Shown here piece after piece: positions 55,468 through 63,239 of a stretch of 64,000 nt of DNA. Position 1 is the first letter of the stretch. Each line of letters begins with the position of its first letter. Source of the stretch: Nocardioides sp. URHA0032 (GTDB taxonomy: Bacteria; Actinomycetota; Actinomycetes; Propionibacteriales; Nocardioidaceae); contig NZ_KK211160.1 in NCBI RefSeq assembly GCF_000620645.1, positions 186,001 to 250,000 on the forward strand. The letters are read 5' to 3'. Below the pieces are notes generated by a model that searched no databases, had not been told where the DNA came from, and saw nothing but the letters and a program-made list of their open reading frames with translations. Both the position numbers and the translations under genes were made by a program.

Positions 55468-55908
55468 GTCGGCTCCCTCAAAACGAGGGCGTACTTCCGC
55501 ATGTAGAGCGTGGTGCGGAGATGGGTGATGTTGACCTCGATGTCTGGCTCCCAGCCAGCGACCTCTCGGAGGTGGGAGCGCGCCGCCGCCTCGACCAGTG
55601 TGTCGAACCGCTGAGGCACTACAACTCGGCGATGCGGGCCAGGTTTCCTCCCGTTGACGTTCACCACCCGGGTGCGGCACGGGCAACCACTTGGCTCCGA
55701 GGGCGCGGTAGCACTGCCGAACCACTTTCTCGGCTTCTGCCGTCCCGTACTCGCGCTCCGGAGAGTCATCCATGGTCACGTGGTACACGGCTCGATGTTC
55801 TGCGCCGTCGTACGACCAACGCCATCGGAGCATTCCACGCGTCATCAGATGGTCGAGGGCATCACCAAGGTGCTCCTGGCGAGCGATGTGATACGGGGAG
55901 CGATCCAT
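55419..55908 (-). pseudogene. probable frameshifted hypothetical gene
   Basis: Starting from ATG 55908 the frame reads well (MDRSPYHIARQEHLGDALDH...YHVTMDDSPEREYGTAEAEKVVRQCYRALGAKWLPVP) and then turns into low-quality sequence near 55675. At that point another frame takes over with good codon quality (VVNVNGRKPGPHRRVVVPQRFDTLVEAAARSHLREVAGWEPDIEVNITHL...) and ends at 55419. A one-base shift near 55670-55685 would join them into one protein of about 160 residues. Either a real frameshift or a sequencing error is possible. No family is recognised. Confidence 0.45.
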
Positions 55909-56505
55909 GAAGGAACCCTACAAACTGCCTGATGCGCCCCGCGCCAAGCGCGTCGAGCCCGCTCAGGTACGCACGAGGCGCAGCATCTAGGTAGAACGAG
56001 AGACCGGTCGATGTAGAAGGGGTTCACCGGCGTGCCAGCATCTCCGCCTGAGAACGAATAAAGTCGCCGCCCCGCCAGCGTGATGTCTCACGACATCGGA
56101 AACCCGGTGAACCGGCAGGTTCGCCGGGTTTCGTCATTGTCGGGTGGGTCGTTCGGGGGCTCCGGTGGATCACTTACGGCGTCGTGAGACGCGGCAGACT
56201 CCCAGCACGCGACGTCGTCGTTGTCGTGTCGCCGAGCGACAGGTACTGGGGGGCTTGCGCTGTCGACCGGCTCGCGGGTCGATGGCCCTGTGTCCGTGGC
56301 TTGCTGGCCGTGGGTGGTTTCGACCGACATGGCAGCTACGGGAACGGTGGGTGGGTGGTCGTCGCCGGTTCCCGGCTTGCGGGTCCGCCGTGTCCCTGGG
56401 CCTGTGGAAAGCGGCTCGGAATCGTGACCTGTTCGTTACCCAGGGCCCTGTGGAGCAAGGGGTTCTGGGCCTCTCGGTGTCGGTGGCCGGTGCTTGAGTA
56501 GCACC
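55909..56505. other. island right-end region, no supported gene
   Basis: About 600 bases without a convincing coding frame. At 56062-56070 AAGTCGCCG(C) repeats the sequence found at the island's left end (32002-32011). At 56101-56130 stands a strong hairpin. Composition turns GC-rich again from about 56,150. I take the island border to be near 56,060-56,080, but no long repeat of the tRNA 3' end is visible. Confidence 0.4.
56101..56130 (+). terminator. strong hairpin, possibly displaced tRNA-Ser terminator
   Basis: AACCCGGTGAACC (56101-56113) pairs with GGTTCGCCGGGTT (56118-56130) around GGCA, with one G-T pair in 13, followed by TCGTCATTGT. It has the look of a terminator after a tRNA gene. 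If the island split tRNA-Ser from its old downstream sequence, this would be the original terminator. Confidence 0.6.
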
Positions 56506-57681
56506 ATGACAGCGATGGCCACACCCCGGCACCGAGTCTCGGTGGCCGTCGCCCACGCCCACGCCGAGATCGATGCGGTCGCGGACGCGTCGGTGTGGTC
56601 CATGGACCCCGCGGAGACCACCGCGACGCTCGTGGAGATCAGCAAGCTCAAGACGAAGGTCGCCGAGCTGGAGGCCCGGGTCGCCGAGCACGCCGACGAC
56701 GAACAGGTCGACGCGTGGGCGCACCGGACCCGGCAGACCAAGCCCGCGGTGCTCGGCCAGGTCAGGCTCGGCCAAGCCCTGGTGACCCGGGGCCATGTCC
56801 GGGACGCGCTCGCGGCCGGTGACCTGGTGGTCGAGCAGGCCAAGGTCATCGTCACCGCGCTCGACCAGTTGCCCGGAGACCTCGACACGACTCTGGTGGA
56901 CAAGGCCGAGCGGCACCTGGTGGCCGCCGGACGCGAGCACACCGCCCCGACCCTGCGGATCCTGGGCAAGCGGCTGATGGACGTGGTCGCCCCCGACCTG
57001 GCGGATGAGTACGAAGCGAAGCAGCTCGCCCGCGAAGAGGCCGACGCGCTACTGGCCACCACGTTCACGATGGTCGACGACGGCCACGGCAAGTGCCACG
57101 GCCGGTTCACCGTCCCGTCCGTCCACGGCGCCGCGCTGAAGAAGATGCTGCTCGCGATCGCCGCCCCCCAGCACCGCACCGCCACCGACGGGCCCGCCGC
57201 CGCCGGTGCCGTGCCCCGGCCCGGCCGGGAACGCCTGGGCCGCGCGTTCTGCGAGCTCCTCGAGCGCTACCCCGCCCACCAGCTCCCCCAGACCGGCGGA
57301 GTCTCCGCCACCATCGTGGTCACCATGACCCTCGAGGCCCTCGAAGGCCGCATCGAGCAGGCCGCACTCCTGGACACCGGAGAGAGGATCACCGCATCGA
57401 CGGCCCGCCGGCTCGCGTGCGAGGCCGGGATCATCCCCGCCGTCCTCGGCGGCAACTCCGAGGTCCTCGACCTCGGCCGCACCCGCCGGTTCCACACCAA
57501 GGCCCAACGGACCGCGATCGCCCTCCGGGACAAGGGCTGCACCGAGCCCGGCTGCGATCGGCCCCCGGCGATGTGTCACGTCCATCACGACATCCCGTGG
57601 AGCCGCGGCGGACCCACCGACGTCGAGCACGGCAGGGTCCTCTGCCCGAAACACCACACCAGGTTCCACCGACGAACCTAG
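56506..57681 (+). CDS. DUF222 protein with C-terminal HNH endonuclease domain
   Basis: A 391-residue protein of the 13E12-repeat type common and often multicopy in Nocardioides and mycobacteria. The DUF222 part covers about 1-310 (AEIDAVADASVWSMDPAETTATL, QAKVIVTALDQLPGDLD, REEADALLATTFTMVDDGHGKCHGRFTVP). The C-terminal HNH part reads KGCTEPGCDRPPAMCHVHHDIPWSRGGPTDVEHGRVLCPKHHTRFH, with Cys and His metal ligands complete. ATG 56506 is preferred over TTG 56494. Its cellular role is not known. Confidence 0.9.
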   Translation: MTAMATPRHRVSVAVAHAHAEIDAVADASVWSMDPAETTATLVEISKLKTKVAELEARVAEHADDEQVDAWAHRTRQTKPAVLGQVRLGQALVTRGHVRDALAAGDLVVEQAKVIVTALDQLPGDLDTTLVDKAERHLVAAGREHTAPTLRILGKRLMDVVAPDLADEYEAKQLAREEADALLATTFTMVDDGHGKCHGRFTVPSVHGAALKKMLLAIAAPQHRTATDGPAAAGAVPRPGRERLGRAFCELLERYPAHQLPQTGGVSATIVVTMTLEALEGRIEQAALLDTGERITASTARRLACEAGIIPAVLGGNSEVLDLGRTRRFHTKAQRTAIALRDKGCTEPGCDRPPAMCHVHHDIPWSRGGPTDVEHGRVLCPKHHTRFHRRT

Positions 57682-58740
57682 GCCGACCGGCCTACGAACC
57701 TCCACCACAGACCGGCCGATGGGCGCGGTCCCGCCTGCCAACACCCCAACGCCGTGAGCCGCGCGAAATGCGGCTGCTCCGGGCGAGTCGAGGCGGTGCG
57801 GAGTCCGCGGAAACACGGACTCGGACCCGACAGCCGGACGCGCGAGCCTCCGTCTCGGGGGGAGGCTCCAATGCCCAACTGCCGGGCCACCCCCATGGTG
57901 ACCCGAACGCGGGACCGACAACCTCGCGCAGATGAGGGATCGTCCGCTCACACTCCGCTCGGATCTCGGCTGCTTGTTCCGGTGAACGGCCGGCCACCTC
58001 TGCCGCCGAACAGGGACACACCGAGAAACTGGCTCGATTCCCCGGTGGGATCGCGACCGCGGGGCTGATGCACTCGGACTCCGGACTCGTGGAGACCAGT
58101 TACTTGCGGACGACCATGGCGTCCGCGCCACGCGGCGCGCGTGCCGGCGTGGTCCCGCGCCCCTTGGCGATCGGGCCCGTCCCACGATGTCGCGGGGCGG
58201 GCCCGCCGCTTGACCCTCAGTCCAGACCGTTCGACGCTCTTCCGCGCCGGAAGCGGGGGATGTGGCGCGGAAGAGTTCCTCCAGCGTGGGCCTCCGCGGG
58301 GCGCCCCGCATCACCCGCACGAGGGAGGCCCGGGCGGTAGCCACCGGTCGGCTGGTGCATCCGGCCCGCGGGCCAGGTGACGATGGCCGGGCGAGCGGCT
58401 CCTACGGACCCCGGTTGGCGGTCCCTCGTTGTGGGTGCTGGCCGCAATGTGCGGCCCCCGTGCGCCGACGGACGCTGATGTCATGGCGCCCAGGGTCCGA
58501 GTCGTCGGCGACAGCAGTGGCCCGGGCGGGGTGCGGTCCGAGAGCCCGTGGGAGCGTCGGCGGCCGAGCGTTTCCGAGTCGCGCCTCCGTACGGCCCTCG
58601 GGCGCATGTGCTGCTGCGCCAGGATGTGGCGGGGGCCGTCCGTCACCAGTGATGCAGCAGCCAGGTCGGCGGCGGCGACCGCGCCTGCTGTCCCGCCCGG
58701 AGAGTTCTCACTCATCTCCTCGACGAAGCCTTCCGTCGCC
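57682..58740. other. gene-poor stretch of about 1 kb
   Basis: No frame here has both good codon quality and a recognisable product. Short frames exist on both strands, but they shift phase, are rich in Arg, Pro and Gly and lack conserved motifs. A segment on the minus strand (AAEIRAECERTIPHLREVVGPAFGS near 57,900) looks protein-like and may be part of a decayed gene. For this otherwise dense chromosome the gap is unusual and may be degraded DNA. Confidence 0.5.
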
Positions 58741-59127
58741 GTGACTCGGCGGACCCTGGGCGCGCTGGCCGTCGTGCTCGTTGGCGCGTCAGCGTGCGGC
58801 TATCCCGCCGACGCCGACAAGGAGAACCGTGAACGGCGCGACAACGAGGACGAGCGTGACGAGAACGAGCGCGACGAGAACGGGCGAGACGAGATCGGGC
58901 GCGACGGGGACGGGCGCGATGAGCGCGAGCGCGATGAGGACGAGGGCGACGAGGACGAACGCGACGAGGACGAAGGCAGAGATGGTGAAGGCGAAGGTGG
59001 CGACGGGAGCGGGGGCGAAGACGACGGCGGTGGTGACGACGAAGGCGGCGAGGACGAGCCGGACGAGCCAGGCGGTTCAGGCGGGAAGTGCGCGGAGAAC
59101 CCCGGCGAGTGTGAGCCCGGGAGCTGA
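58741..59127 (+). CDS. charged low-complexity lipoprotein
   Basis: A 128-residue frame from GTG 58741. The first 20 residues, MTRRTLGALAVVLVGASAC, form a lipoprotein signal with lipobox ASAC. The rest is almost only Asp, Glu, Arg, Asn and Gly in loose repeats of five or six residues (RDENGRDEIGRDGDGRDERE), turning to Gly/Asp/Glu near the end. It should be disordered, strongly acidic and surface-attached. The repetitive DNA (GACGAGAACGAGCGCGACGA pattern) also yields long false frames on the other strand. Function unknown. Confidence 0.6.
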   Translation: MTRRTLGALAVVLVGASACGYPADADKENRERRDNEDERDENERDENGRDEIGRDGDGRDERERDEDEGDEDERDEDEGRDGEGEGGDGSGGEDDGGGDDEGGEDEPDEPGGSGGKCAENPGECEPGS

Positions 59128-59261
59128 GTCGGCGGCCGAAGTGGTTGCCTGACGGGACCGTGGGCGGTGCCCGGCTGTTCCCCAGCATTGACGTCGCGGA
59201 CCGGTTGGGTGCGTGCCCATGCTGGTGGGACCTCGAGAGGTTGTGCGGTAGGAGGTCCACG

Positions 59262-59957
59262 ATGCCGGATCGTCGGGTGCAGGCAACCGTGGGACTGCTG
59301 CTCGTGTCGGGGCTGGTCCTCGCCGGACCCGGTGCGCGGGCTGCGGTGGTCACCGGGACTCCCGGTGACGAGGTGCTGGTGGGCACCGCCGCGCACGACA
59401 CGATCGACGCCAAGCCGGGTGAGGACCTGGTCTTCGCCGGCGCTGGTCCGGACGTCGTCAAGGGCGGCCGCGGCGCCGACGTCCTCCGGGGCGGGCTCGG
59501 CAGGGACACCGTGTTCGGCGACCTCGGTGCGGACCTCCTCAAGGGCCGGGCCGGCCGTGATGTCCTGGTCGGCGGCACCGGGGACGACCGTGCCTTCGGG
59601 GGGCCGGGAGGCGACCAGTTCGGCAGCCTGGCGCCGAACTTCGGGTTCCAGGGGAACGACGTCCTGGTGGGCGGACGCGGGATCGACGTCTTCCTCGAGG
59701 CCGGCGACGGCGACGACCTCCTCCGCGGCGGGCCGAACCGCCGCAACCCCGATGCGCTGTTCCCCGTCGAGACCTTGCGACCGGGCCCCGGAGCCGATCG
59801 CGTGTTCGGGGGACCCGGGCCGGACGAGGTCGTGCTCGAGGTCGACGGCAGCGCCGACACCATCCGCTGCGGCCCGGGCTCGGACGTGGTGACCTACCTG
59901 GGTGCCATCGACGACTCCGACACCCTCACCGGGTGCGAGCAGGTGCGGGCGCAGTAG
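59262..59957 (+). CDS. secreted RTX-like calcium-binding protein
   Basis: Exported protein of 231 residues. A signal peptide covers about residues 1-28 (VGLLLVSGLVLAGPGARA). The remainder is built of haemolysin-type nonapeptide-like repeats: GRGADVLRGGLGRDTVFGDLGADLLKGRAGRDVLVGGTGDD, then GNDVLVGGRGID and GDGDDLLRGG, which fold as a calcium-binding beta roll. It lacks an enzymatic domain. A TAGGAGGT ribosome site precedes ATG 59262. A pair of cysteines near the end (IRCGPG, TGCEQ) is common in actinobacterial versions. Confidence 0.85.
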   Translation: MPDRRVQATVGLLLVSGLVLAGPGARAAVVTGTPGDEVLVGTAAHDTIDAKPGEDLVFAGAGPDVVKGGRGADVLRGGLGRDTVFGDLGADLLKGRAGRDVLVGGTGDDRAFGGPGGDQFGSLAPNFGFQGNDVLVGGRGIDVFLEAGDGDDLLRGGPNRRNPDALFPVETLRPGPGADRVFGGPGPDEVVLEVDGSADTIRCGPGSDVVTYLGAIDDSDTLTGCEQVRAQ

Positions 59958-59977
59958 CGGCGGTCGTCCCCACCCGG

Positions 59978-60544
59978 CTATCGGAGCGTCGGCCAGTCGA
60001 TCAGCGTGCGGCCGCCGGGCGCGAACTGGATCGCGGTGGGGCCGCCCGGGAGCTTCGGCACCGGGATCAACCACCAGCCCGTCACGCACTGTCCCGGTGC
60101 GAGCACCTTCCGGAAGGGATAGGTCGGTGTCGGCAACGGGTGCGCGCCTGCCGGGCGGGCGGGGTAGACGCGGCCGTCCGTGCCCTTCGCCCGCCAGTCG
60201 TCCCAGCCGACCAGCTCGCGGTGGTGGCTTGATCGCCGTACGCAGGTGCGCACCTCCTCCGCCCAGAACTCCAGCCCGGGCTCGTCCGGGTGCAGCACCT
60301 GCCCATCGGCGTCGCGCACGTCCCGGCTCAGGAGCAGCTCCTTGACGACGAAGTCCCCGCCGCGGCGCGGCGGCAGGTTCTGGTCGGAGTACGGGCGGTG
60401 CTCCCGGTGCGCGTGCGGGAGGTCCGACCCGCCGGGCGCGGTGGTCGCGGATGACTCGCGGGCCGGACTGTGGGCACATCCGCCCAGGAGGATGCAGACC
60501 GTCGCGAACCACAGGAGGCCGCGCACGCGCGCCGGCATCGCCAT
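59978..60544 (-). CDS. lipoprotein of unknown function
   Basis: Exported protein of 188 residues with signal MAMPARVRGLLWFATVCILLGGC and lipobox LGGC. The mature part starts with a Ser/Thr/His-rich linker, then a globular domain: FVVKELLLSRDVRDADGQVLHPDEPGLEFWAEEVRTCVRRSSHH and KVLAPGQCVTGWWLIPVPKLPGGPTAIQFAPGG. The latter resembles the small beta-sandwich (DUF4352-type) seen in many actinobacterial lipoproteins. ATG 60544 has the strong site GAGAGGAG; ATG 60562 is upstream. Convergent with the RTX-like gene. Confidence 0.75.
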   Translation of the reverse strand: MAMPARVRGLLWFATVCILLGGCAHSPARESSATTAPGGSDLPHAHREHRPYSDQNLPPRRGGDFVVKELLLSRDVRDADGQVLHPDEPGLEFWAEEVRTCVRRSSHHRELVGWDDWRAKGTDGRVYPARPAGAHPLPTPTYPFRKVLAPGQCVTGWWLIPVPKLPGGPTAIQFAPGGRTLIDWPTLR

Positions 60545-60660
60545 GGGAGCTCCTCTCGACATGCGTGCGACGCGCGGTCGGGGGCGAAGGTTGCGACCGG
60601 GATGGACCGGCCGGTCCGGCGGTCAGGTTGCTGGCAGGTGCGGTCACGGACCTTGGTCGC

Positions 60661-61455
60661 ATGGACTCTCGTACGTTCGCCGGCCCGAAGGTGCCCGCGG
60701 TCTTCCTCACCTTCTGGGTCATCAAGCTGCTCACCACGGGCATCGGGGAGACCGGGGCCGACTTCATGGGCACCCACAGCATCCCGGTCGCCGGCGTGGT
60801 CGGCGTCGGTGGCTTCTTCGCCGCGCTGTGGTGGCAGCTGCGTGCCTCGGCGTACCAGCCGGTGCGCTACTGGGTGACGGTGCTGATGGTGGCCGTCTTC
60901 GGCACGATGATCGCCGACGGGCCGCACGTGGCGCTCGGTACGCCGTACTGGTTCGACGCCATCGTCTACTTCGTGCTGCTGTGCGGGCTGCTGACGTGGT
61001 GGCTGCGCAGCGAGGGGACGCTGTCGGTGCACTCGATCGTGACCTCCCGCCGGGAGCGGTTCTACTGGGGGACGGTGCTGCTGACGTTCGGGCTGGGCAC
61101 CGCGCTCGGTGACGCCGTCGCCATCAACGCAGGCCTCGGGTTCGGTTGGTCGATCGTGATCTTCGGTGTCGCGATCCTGATCCCGCTCGGGCTGTGGCGG
61201 GCGGGCCTTCCCGCGGTCGCGTGCTTCTGGGCGTCGTACGCGCTGACCCGTCCGCTCGGCGCGAGTGTCGCCGACTACCTCGCGGCCAAGCCCTCGAGCG
61301 GCGGGCTGGGCTGGGGGACCGGGCCGGTGACCGCGGTCGGCCTGGTGCTGTTCGCCGTCCTCGTCGCGTACGTCGCCGTCACGCACTCCGACGAGGAGGG
61401 TGCGCACGGCACGGCACCGGAGGAGGACCACGAGGCGGAGCCGGTGCTCGACTGA
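60661..61455 (+). CDS. COG4705-type multi-pass membrane protein
   Basis: A 264-residue membrane protein with about eight helices arranged as two similar halves: KVPAVFLTFWVIKLLTTGIGETGADFM in the first and RRERFYWGTVLLTFGLGTALGDAVA in the second, each with an acidic residue within a helix. This internal repeat is known from the uncharacterised COG4705 family. ATG 60661. A short acidic/His-rich tail ends the protein. The function is unknown; transport is a guess from layout. Confidence 0.8.
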   Translation: MDSRTFAGPKVPAVFLTFWVIKLLTTGIGETGADFMGTHSIPVAGVVGVGGFFAALWWQLRASAYQPVRYWVTVLMVAVFGTMIADGPHVALGTPYWFDAIVYFVLLCGLLTWWLRSEGTLSVHSIVTSRRERFYWGTVLLTFGLGTALGDAVAINAGLGFGWSIVIFGVAILIPLGLWRAGLPAVACFWASYALTRPLGASVADYLAAKPSSGGLGWGTGPVTAVGLVLFAVLVAYVAVTHSDEEGAHGTAPEEDHEAEPVLD

Positions 61456-61468
61456 GCAGAATGGCCCC

Positions 61469-62008
61469 ATGGTCAGCATCGAGTTCGAGGGCAAGCGCCC
61501 GGCCGTCCACCCCGACGCGTTCGTCGCGGCGACCGCGACCCTGATCGGCGACGTGACCGTCGAGAAGGGCGCGAGCATCTGGTACGGCGCGGTGCTGCGC
61601 GCCGACATCTGCACCATCGTGGTGCGCGAGGGCGCGAACGTGCAGGACAACTCGGTGCTGCACGCGGCTCCCGGCGAGACGCTGGTCGTCGGTCGCGACG
61701 CGACCGTCGGCCACGGCTGCGTGGTGCACTGCAAGGAGGTCGGCGAGCAGGCCCTGGTCGGCAACGGCTCGACGCTCCTCGACCACGCGGTGGTGGGCCC
61801 GCGCACCCTGGTCGCCGCCGGATCCGTCGTCACCCCCGGCACCGTGCTGCCGGGCGACGTGGTCGCAGCGGGCATCCCGTGCAAGCCGACCAAGCCGATC
61901 GAGGGCACGTCGTCGGAGTTCTGGGTCGAGCAGAACCCGCCGTACTACCAGGAGCTCGCGCAGCGCCACCGCGAAGGCGCCGTCCTGCTCGACAGCGAGG
62001 TCCGATGA
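61469..62008 (+). CDS. gamma-carbonic-anhydrase-like hexapeptide-repeat protein
   Basis: Left-handed beta-helix protein of 179 residues. Hexapeptide turns run through ATATLIGDVTVEKGASIWYGAVLRADICTIVVREGANVQDNSVLHA, followed by VGHGCVVHCKEVG with the metal-ligand histidines of the gamma-carbonic anhydrase family (YrdA/PaaY/CaiE group). ATG 61469 gives the usual length. Members bind zinc; some hydrate CO2, PaaY is a thioesterase. Overlap by four bases with an enoyl-CoA hydratase gene favours an acyl-CoA-related role. Confidence 0.88.
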   Translation: MVSIEFEGKRPAVHPDAFVAATATLIGDVTVEKGASIWYGAVLRADICTIVVREGANVQDNSVLHAAPGETLVVGRDATVGHGCVVHCKEVGEQALVGNGSTLLDHAVVGPRTLVAAGSVVTPGTVLPGDVVAAGIPCKPTKPIEGTSSEFWVEQNPPYYQELAQRHREGAVLLDSEVR

Positions 62009-62769
62009 GCGTCCGCGTCGAGGTCGACGGCGCCGTCACCACCGTCGTGCTCGACCGCCCCGAGGCCCGCAACGCCGTCGACGGCCCGACCGCGAAGGCG
62101 CTCGCCGACGCGTTCCGCGCCTTCGACGCCGACGAGGGCCAGGCCGTCGCGGTCCTGTACGGCGACGGCGGCACGTTCTGCGCCGGCGCGGACCTCAAGG
62201 CGATCGGCACCGAGCGCGGCAACCAGGTCACGGACTTCGACGAGGGCGGCGACGGCCCGATGGGGCCGACCCGGATGCGACTGTCCAAGCCGGTCGTCGC
62301 CGCCATCGAGGGGTACGCCGTCGCCGGCGGCCTCGAGCTCGCGCTGTGGTGCGACCTGCGGGTGGCCGCCGGCGATGCGGTGCTCGGCGTGTTCTGCCGG
62401 CGCTGGGGTGTGCCGCTCATCGACGGCGGCACGGTCCGGCTGCCGCGGCTGATCGGCGCCGGTCGCGCCCTGGACCTGGTCCTCACCGGCCGCCCGGTCG
62501 ACGCCTGGGAGGCCGAGCGGATGGGCCTGGTCAACCGCGTCGTACCCGTCGGCACCGCGCGCGCCGAGGCCGAGGCGCTCGCCCACCAGCTGGCGGCGCT
62601 GCCGCAGGCCTGCCTGCGCGAGGACCGCCTGTCGCTGCTGGAGCAGGAGGGACTCACCGAGGACGAGGCGATGGCGAACGAGCTGCGGCACGGGCTCGTC
62701 TCGCTCGAGAACGGCGCGCTCGAGGGAGCCGCGCGGTTCGCGTCAGGCGACGGGCGTCACGGAGCCTGA
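62005..62769 (+). CDS. enoyl-CoA hydratase/crotonase-family protein
   Basis: Crotonase-fold protein of 254 residues. Seen: VTTVVLDRPEARNAVDGPTAKAL, the first oxyanion-hole block FCAGADLKAIG, the second VAAIEGYAVAGGLELALWCDLRVA, and the region FCRRWGVPLIDGGTVRLPRLIG where ordinary hydratases carry the catalytic Glu; here that place reads RWGVPLIDGG, so the reaction may differ from classic hydration. ATG 62005 overlaps the preceding gene by four bases. It probably acts on an acyl-CoA. Confidence 0.9.
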   Translation: MSVRVEVDGAVTTVVLDRPEARNAVDGPTAKALADAFRAFDADEGQAVAVLYGDGGTFCAGADLKAIGTERGNQVTDFDEGGDGPMGPTRMRLSKPVVAAIEGYAVAGGLELALWCDLRVAAGDAVLGVFCRRWGVPLIDGGTVRLPRLIGAGRALDLVLTGRPVDAWEAERMGLVNRVVPVGTARAEAEALAHQLAALPQACLREDRLSLLEQEGLTEDEAMANELRHGLVSLENGALEGAARFASGDGRHGA

Positions 62770-63119
62770 CGCGTCGGAGCCTCGTCCAGGCACACCGCCA
62801 CCAGCCGCGCGGCACCGTGCGCGGTGAACACCCGCCAGCCGGTCTCGAACGGCACGAACCGCATCTGCCCGGACGCCGAGCGCACGATCGCGGAGACCGG
62901 CTGGGCGCCGCCGTCGAAGCCGGTGACCGAGCAGTGGTGCCGGTCGAGCAGGTGGTCGACGCGCGTGGGCTGGTCGTCGACCGCGTAGCCGGCGTACCCG
63001 TTGTCCGGCCTGTCCGCGACGGTCTGGGTAGCCCAGCCGGTCACGGCGATCGACCCGACGACGGTCACCTTGACCGCGAAGAGCGCGAGTCGGGCAGAGC
63101 GCGGGAGCCGGTGCGGCAT
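62757..63119 (-). CDS. small exported or membrane-anchored protein
   Basis: A 120-residue protein with an N-terminal hydrophobic segment (LALFAVKVTVVGSIAVTGWA) and a short extracellular domain: DNGYAGYAVDDQPTRVDHLLDRHHCSVTGFDGGAQPVSAIVRSASGQMRFVPFETGWRVFTA. Two cysteines (HHCSVTG and AVCLDEA) could form a disulfide. ATG 63119 has an AGGAGG site. Its 3' end overlaps the enoyl-CoA hydratase gene by 13 bases, and it is divergent from the MoxR gene. No family name is certain. Confidence 0.75.
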   Translation of the reverse strand: MPHRLPRSARLALFAVKVTVVGSIAVTGWATQTVADRPDNGYAGYAVDDQPTRVDHLLDRHHCSVTGFDGGAQPVSAIVRSASGQMRFVPFETGWRVFTAHGAARLVAVCLDEAPTRQAP

Positions 63120-63239
63120 GGGTCCTCCTGGGCCGGTGCTGCGCACGCGTCCCCCTCGGTCGGCGTGCGTCCCTCTCCGGGCGTTCCAACGAGCGGAGGT
63201 ACGCCGAGGTGACGCCGCGGGTAGGCGAGGATGGGTGAC

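Larger units (their letters stand above)
31984..56080. mobile_element. defence-rich genomic island at tRNA-Ser
   Basis: From the tRNA 3' end to about 56,080 the DNA differs from its flanks: by eye A and T are more frequent at third codon positions, gene families are accessory, and the flanks are housekeeping genes. The left end carries several inverted repeats and a recombinase-like/DDE pair; cargo includes type I restriction-modification, CBASS and several nuclease-like proteins. The left border is well placed by the tRNA. The right border is inferred from the change of composition and a terminator-like hairpin at 56101-56130; no long direct repeat of the tRNA end was found. No conjugation or replication genes are present. 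Confidence 0.7.

Noticed and set aside
55907-55990. A 27-codon plus-strand frame (MKEPYKLPDAPRAK...) as a small excision factor
   Set aside because: Too short, overlaps the start of another frame, and has no helix-turn-helix pattern.
31984-56080. Island as an actinomycete integrative conjugative element
   Set aside because: No FtsK/TraB-type translocase, replication initiator or relaxase was found.
58712-60782. Long minus-strand frames with Ser/Arg/Pro runs
   Set aside because: They arise from the low-complexity lipoprotein DNA and the RTX repeats read backwards; the plus-strand genes have signal peptides and ribosome sites.
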